From Bordetella petrii (GTDB lineage: Bacteria > Pseudomonadota > Gammaproteobacteria > Burkholderiales > Burkholderiaceae_B), in assembly GCA_017745595.1 (NCBI GenBank), contig WMBV01000001.1:186001-250000 (forward strand): DNA of 64,000 bases, written 5' to 3'. A model generated the notes under the pieces. That model had not been told where the DNA came from, did not search any database, and saw only the letters and a program-made list of their open reading frames with translations. Positions within the stretch are counted from its first letter, which is position 1. Every line of letters starts with the position of its first letter. Positions 37,793 through 47,914 of the stretch are shown in pieces. A program made the position numbers and the translations under genes.

Positions 37793-40700
37793 CTACCTGC
37801 GCAACGATTCCCACGTCTTCATCAGCCGCTTCACCGACACCGGCATGGGCGTGCGCAGTTCCTGGGCGAACAACGCCACGCGCAACTCTTCGAGCAGCCA
37901 GCGGAACTCGTCCAGCGCCGGGTCGGGTGCCCCCTTGAGGGCTGAACGGGCCCGCTGGTATTGGGTCAGCAGCGGCGCCATGTCGGACATCAGGCGGACA
38001 TCGCGGGCCGGGTCGGCGCGCAGCTTGTCGATGCGCGCCACCGCGGCCTTCAGGTAGCGCGGATAGTGCGCCAGCTGCGCGTGCGGCGTGTCGCGCACGA
38101 ACCATTTGGGCATCAACGCGCCGATTTGCTGCTGCAAGTCGGCATAGGCGGCCCCGTGCGGCTTGGCTTGCGGCAGCTTGCGCTGCAGCGCCCCGTATTC
38201 GGTCAGCACCGCGTGCGCCAGGCGCGCGGCTTCCTGGGCCAGCAGCCCCAGGCGGCCCTTGCCTTCCTGGCGGCGCGCCTCGAACGCGTCGGCATCGGCC
38301 GGCCAGGGCTCGGCCAGGCAGGCCTGCGCCACGGCGCAGTCGATGATCTGGTCGCGCAGCTCTTCCTGCGTGCCCAGGTTCATGTACAGCATGCTCATCT
38401 TGGTGAGATCGGGCAGGTTCTTTTCCAGGAACTTCACCTGCTCGCGCAAGCCCAGGCGGAACAGCCGCAGCAGCCCGGCCCGATGATGGCGCCGCGCTTC
38501 GTCGGGATCATCGAACACGTCAAGGTCGCAGTGGCTGCCGCGGTCGATCAGCGCCGGGTAGCCGATCACCGACTGCCCCTTGCGTTTGATCTCCATGATC
38601 TCGGGCAATGGGCCGAACGTCCACGCGGTCAGGTTCTCGTGCGCGAGCGCCTGCGCCACTTCGGTGTCGCGCCCGGCCAACTGCTGGAAAGTGGCCTGCG
38701 CCTGCTTGCCGAGCTCGGCCTTGAGTTGCGCCAGGTTGCGTCCGGCGGCCAGCATGCGGCCGTGTTCGTCTTGCACCTTGAAGTTCATGAACAGATGCGC
38801 GGGCAGCGTCTCGAGCTTGAAATCACCCGGCGCGGGGCGCACCTGCACCTGCGTCCACATGTCGGCGATCAGGGCATCCACCAGGCCGCGCCGCGGATCT
38901 TCCAGCTGTTCGTACCAGCGGTCGTAAAAGCCGGCGGCGTAGTCGGGCAGCGGCACGCAATGGCGGCGCAGCTTCTGCGGCAGCGACTTCAGCAGCAGAT
39001 GCACTTTTTCTTTCAGCATGCCGGGCACCAGCCACTCGCAGCGCGCCGGATCGATCTGGTTCAGCGCGAACAGCGGCACCGATAGCGTGACGCCATCGCG
39101 CGGCGAGCCGGGTTCGAAGTGATAGTCCAGCGGCATGGCAACGCCCTGCCATTCGACCTTTTTGGGGAACACGTCGGTGGTCACGCCGGCCGCCTCGTGG
39201 CGCATCAGTTCGTCGCGCGTCAGCATCAGCGCCGCGGCGGCCGGCTGGTCCAGCCCGCGCACCCATTTTTCCAGCGTCGCGGTCTGCGAAATATCGGGCG
39301 GCAGCTGGCGGTCGTAGAAGGCGTAGATAAGCTCGTCGTCGACCAGAATGTCGGGGCGGCGCGACTGGTGTTCCAGTTTCTCGATGCCGGCGATCAGCTT
39401 GCGGTTGTGGGCAACGAACGGCAGCCGCGTATCGATGTCGCCCGGCACCAGCGCCTGGCGGATGAACAGCTCGCGCGCATGCCGCGGATCGACGCGGCCG
39501 TAATGGATGCGGCGGCCCGCATAGACGATCAGCCCGTACAGCGTGGCACGCTCGTTGGCCACCACCTGCCCCGCCTTTTTTTCCCAGCGCGGGTCCGACC
39601 AGCTGCGGCGCAGCAGGTGCGCGGCGGCCCGTTCCAGCCAGACGGGTTCGATGCGCGCCACGCAACGCGCATACAGGCGCGTGGTCTCGACCAGCTCGGC
39701 CGCGACGATCCAGCGGCCGCCCTTCTTGGCCAGGCGCGAGCCGGGATGGATATGGAAGCGGATGTCGCGCGCGCCCCGGTACAGGCCGCCCTCTTCGCCC
39801 TTGAAGCCGATGTTGCCGAGCAGGCCCGCCAGCAGCGCCATGTGCAGTTGTTCGTAAGTGGCTTCGGCCTGGTTGACGCGCCAGCCCTGCTCGCCCACCA
39901 GCGCGGCCAGTTGCGTGTGCACGTCGTGCCATTCGCGCAGCCGGATGGGCGACAGGAAATTCTGGCGCAGCAGGCCCACCAGCTTGCGCTGCGAGGCCTT
40001 GTGCTGCACCTGGTCGCCATACCAGCGCCACAGCTTCAGGAACGACACGAATTCCGACTTGTCGTCGGCAAACTTGGCGTGCGCGGCTTCGGCCGCCTCG
40101 CGCTCGGCCATGGGGCGGTCGCGCGGATCTTGCACCGACAGGGCCGAGGCGATGATCAGCATTTCCGCCAGGCATTGCTGCTCGCGCGCGGCCAGAATCA
40201 TGCGGCCGATGCGCGGGTCGACCGGCAGCTTGGCCAGCTCGTGGCCGATGCGGGTCAGCGCGTAGGCGGAACCGGTGCGCGCGGTGTCGGGGGCCTCGGC
40301 ATCGGGCTCGGCGGCCGTCACGAGTTCGATCGCGCCCAGTTCCTGCAGCAGATGGTAGCCGTCGGCAATGGCGCGCCCTGGCGGGGCTTCGACGAACGGG
40401 AACTGCTCGATGTCGTCGAGCTTCAGCGACTTCATGCGCAGAATCACCGACGCCAGCGACGAACGCAACACTTCGGGGTCGGTAAAAGGCGCGCGGGCGT
40501 CGAAATCCTGTTCGTCGTACAGGCGGATGCACACGCCCGGCCCCACCCGGCCGCAGCGGCCGGCGCGCTGGTTGGCCGATGCCCGGCTGATGGGCTCGAT
40601 GCGCAGCTGCTCGACCTTGTTGCGCCACGAATAGCGCTTGACCCGCGCCAGGCCGCTATCGATGACGAAGCGGATGCCGGGCACGGTCAGCGAGGTTTCG

Positions 40701-41677
40701 GCCACATTGGTGGCCAGCACGATGCGGCGCGCATTGGTGCGCGGATGGAAGATCTGTTCTTGTTCGGCCTGCGACAGACGGGCATACAGCGGCAGCACTT
40801 CCGTGCCGGCCGGATGATGCTTGCGCAGGGCTTCGGCGGACTCGCGGATTTCGCGTTCGCCGGGCAGGAACACCAGCACGTCGCCCGGGCCGTGACGCGC
40901 GCACTCATCGACCGCATCGACGATGGCATCGATCAGGTCGCGCTCTTCGTCGGCGGCCGGGCGCTCGCGATTCGGCCTGGCGCCGGCGGCGGGCTCGCCC
41001 TCGGCGGCATCGTCGCGCACCGGCCGGTAGCGCAGTTCGACCGGGTACAGCCGTCCCGACACCTCGATGACCGGCGCCGGCCGGTCTTGCGCGGCGCCGA
41101 AGTGACGGGCGAAACGTTCGGCGTCGATGGTGGCCGAAGTGATGATGACCTTCAGGTCGGGGCGCCGGGGTAGCAGCTGTTTCAGGTAGCCCAGCAGGAA
41201 ATCGATGTTCAGGCTGCGCTCGTGCGCCTCGTCGATGATCAGGGTGTCGTAGCGGCGCAGCAGCGGGTCGCGCTGGGACTCGGCCAGCAAGATGCCGTCG
41301 GTCATCAGCTTCACCGACGCGTTGGGGCCGGTGCGGTCGTTGAAACGGACCTGATAGCCGACGATCTCGCCCAGCGGCGAGTTCAGCTCTTCGGCGATGC
41401 GCTTGGCCACCGACGTGGCGGCCAGGCGCCGCGGCTGGGTATGGCCGATCATGCGCTGGCGGCCGCGGCCCAGTTCCAGGCAGATCTTGGGCAGCTGCGT
41501 GGTCTTGCCCGAGCCGGTCTCGCCGCTGACGATGACCACCTGGTGGCCGGCGATGGCGCGCGCGATCTCGGCCCGCCGCGCGCTGACGGGCAAGTCTTCG
41601 GGATAGGCGATGGCGGGGATGGGCCGCTCGGGGCGCTGCGCGGTGCCGCGCGCGGCGGGGCGGGAAACTTCAGGCAT
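37793..41677 (-). CDS. hrpA: ATP-dependent RNA helicase HrpA
   Basis: A 1294-residue DEAH-box helicase. Walker A is VSGETGSGKTTQLPK, the DEAH box is LIIDEAHERSLNIDFLLGYLK, motif III is SATID, and motif VI is QRAGRCGRVGPG. The helicase-associated (HA2) and OB regions lie in the middle, and a large C-terminal domain typical of bacterial HrpA (DUF3418) fills the last 600 residues. HrpA-type helicases help resolve stalled ribosomes and process mRNA. The ATG chosen (41675-41677) gives MPEVSRPAARG; the frame extends upstream only through the divergent SDR gene. Confidence 0.95.
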   Translation of the reverse strand: MPEVSRPAARGTAQRPERPIPAIAYPEDLPVSARRAEIARAIAGHQVVIVSGETGSGKTTQLPKICLELGRGRQRMIGHTQPRRLAATSVAKRIAEELNSPLGEIVGYQVRFNDRTGPNASVKLMTDGILLAESQRDPLLRRYDTLIIDEAHERSLNIDFLLGYLKQLLPRRPDLKVIITSATIDAERFARHFGAAQDRPAPVIEVSGRLYPVELRYRPVRDDAAEGEPAAGARPNRERPAADEERDLIDAIVDAVDECARHGPGDVLVFLPGEREIRESAEALRKHHPAGTEVLPLYARLSQAEQEQIFHPRTNARRIVLATNVAETSLTVPGIRFVIDSGLARVKRYSWRNKVEQLRIEPISRASANQRAGRCGRVGPGVCIRLYDEQDFDARAPFTDPEVLRSSLASVILRMKSLKLDDIEQFPFVEAPPGRAIADGYHLLQELGAIELVTAAEPDAEAPDTARTGSAYALTRIGHELAKLPVDPRIGRMILAAREQQCLAEMLIIASALSVQDPRDRPMAEREAAEAAHAKFADDKSEFVSFLKLWRWYGDQVQHKASQRKLVGLLRQNFLSPIRLREWHDVHTQLAALVGEQGWRVNQAEATYEQLHMALLAGLLGNIGFKGEEGGLYRGARDIRFHIHPGSRLAKKGGRWIVAAELVETTRLYARCVARIEPVWLERAAAHLLRRSWSDPRWEKKAGQVVANERATLYGLIVYAGRRIHYGRVDPRHARELFIRQALVPGDIDTRLPFVAHNRKLIAGIEKLEHQSRRPDILVDDELIYAFYDRQLPPDISQTATLEKWVRGLDQPAAAALMLTRDELMRHEAAGVTTDVFPKKVEWQGVAMPLDYHFEPGSPRDGVTLSVPLFALNQIDPARCEWLVPGMLKEKVHLLLKSLPQKLRRHCVPLPDYAAGFYDRWYEQLEDPRRGLVDALIADMWTQVQVRPAPGDFKLETLPAHLFMNFKVQDEHGRMLAAGRNLAQLKAELGKQAQATFQQLAGRDTEVAQALAHENLTAWTFGPLPEIMEIKRKGQSVIGYPALIDRGSHCDLDVFDDPDEARRHHRAGLLRLFRLGLREQVKFLEKNLPDLTKMSMLYMNLGTQEELRDQIIDCAVAQACLAEPWPADADAFEARRQEGKGRLGLLAQEAARLAHAVLTEYGALQRKLPQAKPHGAAYADLQQQIGALMPKWFVRDTPHAQLAHYPRYLKAAVARIDKLRADPARDVRLMSDMAPLLTQYQRARSALKGAPDPALDEFRWLLEELRVALFAQELRTPMPVSVKRLMKTWESLRR

Positions 41678-41753
41678 GTACGGATTATCCTTTGAACGCC
41701 TATTATAAAAACTTGCGATGCCGCCACCGGGCGGCCACAAAAGGAGCAATGCG

Positions 41754-42533
41754 ATGGATCTGGGAATCGGGGGCCGGCGCGCCCTGGTATGCGCATCGAG
41801 CAAGGGGCTGGGCCGCGCCTGCGCCCTGTCGCTGGCGCGCGAGGGGGCACAGGTAGTGATGCTGGCGCGCGGCCGGGAAGCCCTGGAGGCGGCCGCGGAC
41901 GACATCCGCCGGCAGACCGGCGCCCAGGTGGATACGGTGGCCGCCGACATCACCACGCCGGAAGGCCGCGCGGCGGCGCTGGCGGCCTGCCCCGATCCGG
42001 ACATCCTGGTCACCAACGCCGGCGGCCCCAAGCCGGGCGATTTCCGCGAATGGTCGCGCGACGACTGGGTGGCGGCGCTGGACGCCAATATGCTGACCCC
42101 CATCGAGCTGATCCGCGCCACGGTGGACAAGATGATAGAACGCCGCTACGGCCGCATCGTCAACATCACCTCGGCCGCGGTAAAGATGCCGATCGACATC
42201 CTGGGCCTGTCCAACGGCGCGCGCGCCGGCCTGACCGGCTTCGTGGCCGGCCTGGCGCGCCAGGTGGCGGCCCATAACGTCACCATCAACAATCTGTTGC
42301 CCGGCCCGTTCGCCACCGACCGCCTGACCCAGACCGCCGTCAAGACCGCCCAGAACACCGGCAGCAGCGTCGAAGCCGTCATGGCCGCGCGCCAGGCCGG
42401 CATCCCCGCGCGCCGCTTCGGCGACCCGGCCGAATTCGGCGACGCCTGCGCCTTTCTGTGCAGCGCCCAGGCCGGCTACATGACCGGGCAGAACCTGGTA
42501 CTGGACGGCGGGCTGTATCCGGGCACGCTGTAA
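41754..42533 (+). CDS. Atypical short-chain dehydrogenase/reductase
   Basis: A 259-residue SDR-fold protein. The cofactor loop is CASSKGLGRACA in place of the usual TGxxxGIG, followed by ILVTNAGG (NNAG motif variant) and the C-terminal AFLCSAQAGYMTGQNLVLDGG. The catalytic YxxxK motif is missing: the aligned segment reads ILGLSNGARAGL, with Leu for Tyr and Asn for Lys. The catalytic Ser region is NITSAAVKMP. This pattern belongs to a divergent SDR branch whose chemistry is unclear, often annotated as 3-oxoacyl-ACP reductase. A strong AAGGAG (41741-41746) fixes the start. It is divergent from hrpA. Confidence 0.85.
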   Translation: MDLGIGGRRALVCASSKGLGRACALSLAREGAQVVMLARGREALEAAADDIRRQTGAQVDTVAADITTPEGRAAALAACPDPDILVTNAGGPKPGDFREWSRDDWVAALDANMLTPIELIRATVDKMIERRYGRIVNITSAAVKMPIDILGLSNGARAGLTGFVAGLARQVAAHNVTINNLLPGPFATDRLTQTAVKTAQNTGSSVEAVMAARQAGIPARRFGDPAEFGDACAFLCSAQAGYMTGQNLVLDGGLYPGTL

Positions 42534-42858
42534 AAATGGAAGAACGAGGTGTCTGACCCCTGGTGTCTCAAGCAGGTGTCTGACTCCCGTCAGGGTGTCG
42601 GACACCGGGGTGTGGCCCGGACTGTCTCAGCGTGTCGGTGTCTGACACCCTGCGGGAGTCAGACACCTGATGAGCGGTGTCAGGCACCCTGGCGGGAGCC
42701 AGACACCAGGCAAAGCAGAACAGCAAGCGGCAGACACCGGGCCAGTTCGGGACCCGGCCTCCAGTCATATAATTTCCGCCAGCGCCCGCCCCGTTTCGGC
42801 CGGCGCCGGCCGCGCCGTCCGGCGTGCCCCTTTTTTCCAGGAACCCCATCCTTCCATC
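42534..42858. other. Gene-free region before argA with repeat cluster
   Basis: These 325 bases between the SDR gene and argA are filled mostly by copy 6 of the two-hairpin repeat (42547-42710). The remaining ~150 bases before argA contain the argA promoter region (possible -10 TATAAT at 42767-42772). No coding frame is credible. Confidence 0.65.
42547..42710. repeat. Repeat cluster, copy 6 (three hairpins plus a half-arm)
   Basis: From left: a half-arm (42547-42558), a left hairpin (42573-42607) in which one arm changed to GTCGGACACC leaving a G-T pair, a standard right hairpin (42635-42670), and a third hairpin (42674-42710, GGTGTCAGGC / GCCAGACACC, one mismatch). It lies between two plus-strand genes. 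Confidence 0.85.
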
Positions 42859-44217
42859 ATGCCCGACCAGGAACCCGATACCGTCTCCGCCCAAGAAGCC
42901 CCTGAATTCGCGCCCGCGCAATTCGTCCGATGGTTCCGCGAGGTCGCCCCTTACGTGCACGCCTTCCGAGGCAAGACCTTCGTGGTCGCCTTCGGCGGCG
43001 AACTGGTGCAGGCGGGCGCGCTCAATGCGCTGGTACAAGACCTGTCCCTGTTGTCGGCGCTGGGCGTGCGGCTGGTGCTGGTGCACGGATCGCGCCCGCA
43101 GGTCAATGAACAACTGCGCCTGAAAGGCTATACCCAGCAATTCGACCGCGGCATGGCGCCCACCGATCCGGCCGCGCTGGAATGCGCCAAGGAAGCCGCC
43201 GGCGAAATCCGCCTGGACATCGAAGCCGCGTTCAGCCAGGGGCTGCCGAACACCCCGATGTCGCATTCGCACATCCGGGTCATCTCGGGCAATTTCGTTA
43301 CCGCCCGCCCCACCGGCGTGGTCGACGGCATCGATTACAAACATACGGGCCAGGTGCGCAAGATCGATATCGACGCCCTGAAATTCGCCATCGAAAAGGG
43401 CTCGTCGGTGGTGCTGTTGTCGCCGCTGGGCTTTTCGCCCACGGGCGATGCCTTCAACCTGGCCATGGAAGACCTCGCCACCAGCGTCGCGGTGGCCCTG
43501 CGCGCCGAAAAACTGATCTTCCTGTCCAGTTCGTCCGGCGTGCTGGCCCCCGACGGCGGCGTCGACACCGAACTGGCGCGCGTCGATGCCGACAGCCTGC
43601 TGCAGCAAGGCCAGCTCGACGAAGACACGGCGTTCTACCTGCGCCACGCCTCGCTGGCGGTCAAGCGCGGCGTGGCGCGCGCGCACCTGGTGCCCTACGC
43701 CCTGGACGGCAGCGTGCTGCTAGAAATCTTCACCCACGACGGCGTGGGCACCATGGTGGTCGAAGACACCCTCGATGACCTGCGCCCCGCCACGCTCGAC
43801 GACGTGGGCGCCATCCTGAGCCTGATCGAACCGCTCGAGGCCGATGGCACCCTGGTGCCGCGCCCGCGCAGCGTGATCGAACGCGAGGTCGAACGCTTCA
43901 CCGTGCTCGAGCACGACGGCGTCATCTATGGCTGCGCCGCGCTGCATCCGTATACCGATGAGCACATGGCGGAAATGGCCTGCCTGATCGTCCACCCCGA
44001 ATGGCAGGGCTCGGGCGAAGGCGAGATCCTGCTGCGCCACATGGAATCGCGCGCCCGCGCCATGGGCGCGCGGCGGCTGTTCGTGCTGACCACCCGCACC
44101 TCGCATTGGTTCATGAAGCGCGGGTTCGTGCGGGGCGGCCTGACCGATCTGCCGCGCGAGAAGCAAAACAACTACAACCGTTCGCGCAACAGCCTGGTTT
44201 TCATCAAGAAACTGTAA
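42859..44217 (+). CDS. argA: N-acetylglutamate synthase, amino-acid kinase plus GNAT type
   Basis: A 452-residue enzyme that acetylates glutamate to start arginine synthesis. Residues about 15-290 are the amino-acid-kinase-like regulatory domain ([53 protein letters not shown]), where arginine binds as feedback inhibitor. Residues about 300-450 are the GNAT catalytic domain ([43 protein letters not shown]). The length equals classical ArgA (about 440-450). The start at 42859 gives [10 protein letters not shown]. yggX follows 89 bases downstream. Confidence 0.95.
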   Translation: MPDQEPDTVSAQEAPEFAPAQFVRWFREVAPYVHAFRGKTFVVAFGGELVQAGALNALVQDLSLLSALGVRLVLVHGSRPQVNEQLRLKGYTQQFDRGMAPTDPAALECAKEAAGEIRLDIEAAFSQGLPNTPMSHSHIRVISGNFVTARPTGVVDGIDYKHTGQVRKIDIDALKFAIEKGSSVVLLSPLGFSPTGDAFNLAMEDLATSVAVALRAEKLIFLSSSSGVLAPDGGVDTELARVDADSLLQQGQLDEDTAFYLRHASLAVKRGVARAHLVPYALDGSVLLEIFTHDGVGTMVVEDTLDDLRPATLDDVGAILSLIEPLEADGTLVPRPRSVIEREVERFTVLEHDGVIYGCAALHPYTDEHMAEMACLIVHPEWQGSGEGEILLRHMESRARAMGARRLFVLTTRTSHWFMKRGFVRGGLTDLPREKQNNYNRSRNSLVFIKKL

Positions 44218-44306
44218 CCGCGGATGGCGGGTACGGCCGGCCGGGCGCCCACTTGCCTGGCGGGCCGTTAAAATGGCCAGTCCACCACTATTACCGGCAG
44301 CACACC

Positions 44307-44579
44307 ATGTCCCGTACCGTCAATTGTGTAAAGCTCAAGCGCGAAGCCGAAGGGCTCGATTTCCCGCCCTACCCCGGCGAACTGGGCACCCGCATCTGGC
44401 AAAGCGTCTCGAAAGAAGCCTGGGAAGACTGGAAACAGGTGCAGACCCGCCTGGTCAACGAAAACCGGCTCAACCTGGCCGACGCCCGCGCCCGCAAATA
44501 CCTGCAGCAGCAAATGGAACGCTACCTGTTCGAAGACGGCAGCGTCGAGGCCCAGGGCTTCGTGCCGCCGTCGGCATAA
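44307..44579 (+). CDS. yggX: Probable Fe(2+)-trafficking protein YggX
   Basis: A 90-residue cytoplasmic protein of the YggX family, thought to protect or supply iron for iron-sulfur clusters under oxidative stress. It begins [27 protein letters not shown] with the conserved Cys7, and continues ESV-type [34 protein letters not shown], the family hallmark. Size is normal. It lies downstream of argA in the same orientation; a coupling to mutY, seen elsewhere, is absent here. Confidence 0.95.
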   Translation: MSRTVNCVKLKREAEGLDFPPYPGELGTRIWQSVSKEAWEDWKQVQTRLVNENRLNLADARARKYLQQQMERYLFEDGSVEAQGFVPPSA

Positions 44580-44600
44580 CGGACATCACGGGCATACGGA

Positions 44601-45548
44601 TCATCGGGCCTCGTGCCTGATTGCCAGCGCTTCCTTCAGCATGGCCACCCGCGGGTTGGGCGGGCCTGCGCGAAAAATCAGGGCCACCGCGCTGGAAGGC
44701 GGCGCGGGCGCCACGCGTATCTGCTCCACTGTGCCGGCCTGCGCCGCGCCATGCCGCAACAGCGCCACGTCCGGCACGATGCCAACGCCCAGGCCCGCGG
44801 CCACCAGCTGAACACTGGTGGTCGGGCTGGTCGATTCCACCACGGGCAACGGCGCCGGCACCCCGGCTTGGGTAAAGCATTGCTCGATCAGCTTGCGGCC
44901 CATCGACCCGTCGGCCGGCATCACCCAGCGTTCCCGTGACAAGCGCGCCCAGTCCACGCGGCGCGCGCGCGCCAGCGCATGTCCCGCCGCCGCGATCACG
45001 GCGAACCTGACCTCGAACAGCTTGACGTACTGCAGGGCGCCCGCCCCGGACTCGGACATCGGCTGCGGAAAAGTGGTGATCAGCGCGTCGAGTTCGCCCT
45101 GTTGCAGCGCGTGGATCAGCGCCGGGACGCGTTCTTCCAGCAATTGCACCCGCACCGGCTCGAAGCCCTGCACCAGCCTGGCGATGATCCCGGGCAGGTA
45201 GACCTGCGCCACGAATGGCGGCGCACCGATACGGACGGTGGCGCCGAAACGCCCGGCGGCCTCGGCCTCGGCGCGCAAATGCGTGAGTTCTTGCAGCAGC
45301 AGCGTGGCGCCGCGCAGCACCACGCTGCCCTGGGCCGTGGGCGTCAGGCCGCGCGCGCCGCGCGCAAATAGCGGGAAACCGAAAGCGCTCTCGATTTCGG
45401 TCAGCGCTTTGCTAAGGGCGGGCTGTGTCAGATTCAGCGCCTGGGCCGCGGCCCGCAGGCTGCCCCGGGCTTGTACTTCGGTCAGCAGGCGCAGATGACG
45501 AAAGCGCAACCGGCTGACCAGGTGATCGGGTTCGAGCGTGGCGGGCAT
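44601..45548 (-). CDS. LysR-family transcriptional regulator (CoA-transferase unit)
   Basis: A 315-residue LysR regulator. Residues about 14-75 form the winged helix (FRHLRLLTEVQARGSLRAAAQALNLTQPALSKALTEIESAFGFPLFARGARGLTPT). Residues about 100-305 form the periplasmic-binding-protein-like effector domain (ATVRIGAPPFVAQVYLPGII). It is divergent from the Bug/CaiB/SDR unit, and the 97-base intergenic region is AT-rich with tandem CCTAAA repeats (about 45556-45567). By the usual LysR arrangement it should control that unit; the effector is unknown. Confidence 0.87.
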   Translation of the reverse strand: MPATLEPDHLVSRLRFRHLRLLTEVQARGSLRAAAQALNLTQPALSKALTEIESAFGFPLFARGARGLTPTAQGSVVLRGATLLLQELTHLRAEAEAAGRFGATVRIGAPPFVAQVYLPGIIARLVQGFEPVRVQLLEERVPALIHALQQGELDALITTFPQPMSESGAGALQYVKLFEVRFAVIAAAGHALARARRVDWARLSRERWVMPADGSMGRKLIEQCFTQAGVPAPLPVVESTSPTTSVQLVAAGLGVGIVPDVALLRHGAAQAGTVEQIRVAPAPPSSAVALIFRAGPPNPRVAMLKEALAIRHEAR

Positions 45549-45645
45549 CGCGATACCTAAAACCTAAAGTTATCGTTATATAAAAACATATCACTTTTTC
45601 TATTCGCTGCGATTGCTTATTCTGCAAGCATTACAAGGAGACAAC

Positions 45646-46623
45646 ATGCAACGCCGCGAATTCTGCCTGGGCGCCGTGGGCGCCGGCCTGATGCTGACCC
45701 GCGCCGCGCACGCGGCCGAGGCCTATCCCGCGCGGTCGGTGCGGGTCGTCGTGCCCTATGCCGCCGGCGGCGGGCCGGACGTCATGATGCGGCAGTTCGC
45801 CCCCAGGCTGGGCACCACGCTGGGCCAGCCCGTCGTGGTCGAGAACAAGGTCGGCGCGGGCGGCGTGCTGGCCGCGCAGTACGTCGCGCAGGCCCCCGCC
45901 GACGGCTACACCGTGCTGCTGGGCTCGAACTCGCACTTGATCCAGAAGGCGCTGCAGCCGAGCCTGGCGTTCGATCCCATCCGCGATTTCGTGCCCGTCA
46001 CCGTCATTGCCGCCTCGCCCAGCGTGCTGGTCGTGTCCGCCAGTTCGCCCTACCGCAGCGTGCAGGACCTGGCCGACGCGCTGCGCGCCCACCCCGGCAA
46101 GATGAACTTCGGGTCCGGCGGCATCGGCTCCGCCGCGCACCTGGGCGGCGCCACCCTGGTATCGCTGCTGCATGCGCAGGCGGTGCACGTGCCGTTCAAG
46201 GGCTCGGTGGAAATCCCGGTGTCGCTGCTGCGCGGCGATACGGATTTCGCGTTCACCATCGCGGGCACCGCCATCCCGCAGGTCAAGGGCGGCAAGCTGC
46301 GCGCGCTGGCCGTCACCAGCCGCGAGCCCGTGGCCGAACTGCCCGGCGTTCCGCCGCTGCACGAGGTCTTGCACAGCGAACTGGCGGTGCAAGACTTCTG
46401 GTTCGGCTTCTGGCTGCCCCGCAATCCGCCCGCCGAGGTGGTCGACACCCTCTACCGCGCCACGACGGCGGCACTCGAAGACCCCGCGGTCGCGCGCCAG
46501 TTCCAGGCGGCCGGCACGCGCGTGATCCACAGCGACAGTCCGCAAGCCGACGCGGCGTTCGTGCGCGACGAATACCGCAAGTGGGCCGACATCATCAAAC
46601 TCACCGGCGTCACCGCCGGCTGA
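45646..46623 (+). CDS. Bug-family periplasmic binding protein
   Basis: A 325-residue receptor of the tripartite tricarboxylate (Bug/TctC) family, strongly expanded in Bordetella and relatives. The leader MQRREFCLGAVGAGLMLTRAAHAAEA carries a twin arginine, so export may be by Tat. The mature protein has YPARSVRVVVPYAAGGGPDVMMR and GAGGVLAAQYVAQAPADGYTVLLGS, the ligand-loop motifs of Bug proteins, which usually bind carboxylated compounds through water-mediated contacts. AAGGAG (45635-45640) precedes the ATG. It heads a unit with a CoA-transferase and an SDR; no TctA/TctB membrane components are nearby. Confidence 0.92.
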   Translation: MQRREFCLGAVGAGLMLTRAAHAAEAYPARSVRVVVPYAAGGGPDVMMRQFAPRLGTTLGQPVVVENKVGAGGVLAAQYVAQAPADGYTVLLGSNSHLIQKALQPSLAFDPIRDFVPVTVIAASPSVLVVSASSPYRSVQDLADALRAHPGKMNFGSGGIGSAAHLGGATLVSLLHAQAVHVPFKGSVEIPVSLLRGDTDFAFTIAGTAIPQVKGGKLRALAVTSREPVAELPGVPPLHEVLHSELAVQDFWFGFWLPRNPPAEVVDTLYRATTAALEDPAVARQFQAAGTRVIHSDSPQADAAFVRDEYRKWADIIKLTGVTAG

Positions 46624-46635
46624 CCCGAGGTTTTC

Positions 46636-47889
46636 ATGTCCAAACCACTCGAAGGCGTGCGCGTGCTGGACCTGTCGCACGTGATCGCCGGGCCGCTCGC
46701 CTCGTTCTACCTGGCGCAGCTGGGCGCCGAAGTCATCAAGGTCGAGCCGCCGCTGGCCGGCGAGGTGCTGCGATCGATGAAAGACTCCGGAGACCCCGAC
46801 ACGCCCAATGCGTTCGCCGCGATCAACGCCGGCAAGCAGTCGCTGGCGCTGGACATCCGGGCCCGGCAGGGCGCCGAGCTGCTGCGCGGGCTGGCCGCCT
46901 CGGCCGACGTTTTCATCGAGAACTTCCGCCCCGGCGTGGTGGCCCGCTACGGGCTCGACTACGCCGCCATCCGGGCCGTCCGGCCCGACATCGTCTATTG
47001 CTCGATCTCGGGTTTCGGCCAACAGGGCGACTGGGCCGGGCGCGGCGCCTACGACCACGTGGTCCAGGCCCTGACCGGCATGATGATGATGTCCGGCGAA
47101 GGCGACGATGCGCCGCCGATCAAGGTGGGTTTTCCCGTCATCGACGTGGCGGTGGGCATGCTGGGCGCGCTGTCTATCGTGGCATCGCTGCACCGCCGGG
47201 CCCGCGACGGCAGCGGCCAGTATATCGATGCGTCGATGGTGCAGGCCTCGCTGATGCTGATGTATCCCAACACCTGCGCCTACCTGAACGACGGGACACC
47301 GACCCGCCGCGTCGGCAACCGCGGCTACACGGGCAGCCCCGCGGCCGACACGTACCGGTGCGCCGACGGCTGGCTGGCGGTGGCCGCCAATACGCCGGCC
47401 CAGTTCCGCAGGCTGGCGGCCGTGCTGGGCATAGAGGCCTTGTGCGACGACGCGCGGGCGCTGGACTTGGCCGCGTTCAACCTGCCCAACGGTTTCGTGG
47501 TGCCGAACGACCGCGCCTATGTCGTGGCGCGCCTGCGCGAAGCGTTCGCCGCCCGCACCGCGGCCCAGCTGGAAGACCACCTGAGCCAGGCCGGCGTGCC
47601 CGCGGCCAGGGTGCGCAAGCTGGAAGAATTCTTGCACGAGGTCGACGCGACCGGCTGCGTCAACCTGCCCGATCACCGCTACCGCCAGGGCGAGCATGAA
47701 TTGCGCACGCGCGGGATCGGCTTCGCGTTCGAGCGCGACGGCGGGCCCACGCAGGCCGGCGCTCCCGCGCCGGGCCAGCACAGCCATGCCGTGCTGGCCG
47801 CGGCCGGGCTGTCGGCGGAAACCATCGCCGATCTCGAACGCGCCGGCATCATTCGCACCCAGGGCACCGCCGCGCCCCTGGTACTCTGA
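46636..47889 (+). CDS. CaiB/BaiF-family CoA-transferase
   Basis: A 417-residue class III CoA-transferase that moves CoA between carboxylic acids by an aspartyl-CoA thioester. Seen: LEGVRVLDLSHVIAGPLASFYLAQLGAEVIKVEPP, DVFIENFRPGVVARYGLDYAAIRAVRPDIVYCSISGFGQQGDWAGR, and AYDHVVQALTGMMMMSGE, which holds the expected catalytic Asp. It starts 12 bases after the Bug gene. The combination suggests that the acid captured by the Bug protein is activated to its CoA ester here. The specific acid cannot be named from sequence. Confidence 0.9.
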   Translation: MSKPLEGVRVLDLSHVIAGPLASFYLAQLGAEVIKVEPPLAGEVLRSMKDSGDPDTPNAFAAINAGKQSLALDIRARQGAELLRGLAASADVFIENFRPGVVARYGLDYAAIRAVRPDIVYCSISGFGQQGDWAGRGAYDHVVQALTGMMMMSGEGDDAPPIKVGFPVIDVAVGMLGALSIVASLHRRARDGSGQYIDASMVQASLMLMYPNTCAYLNDGTPTRRVGNRGYTGSPAADTYRCADGWLAVAANTPAQFRRLAAVLGIEALCDDARALDLAAFNLPNGFVVPNDRAYVVARLREAFAARTAAQLEDHLSQAGVPAARVRKLEEFLHEVDATGCVNLPDHRYRQGEHELRTRGIGFAFERDGGPTQAGAPAPGQHSHAVLAAAGLSAETIADLERAGIIRTQGTAAPLVL

Positions 47890-47914
47890 TTATTTCAACC
47901 CCTCGGAAAACGCC

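Noticed and set aside
45631-47787. 718-residue open frame on the minus strand
   Set aside because: Antisense of the Bug and CoA-transferase genes, both with clear family motifs.
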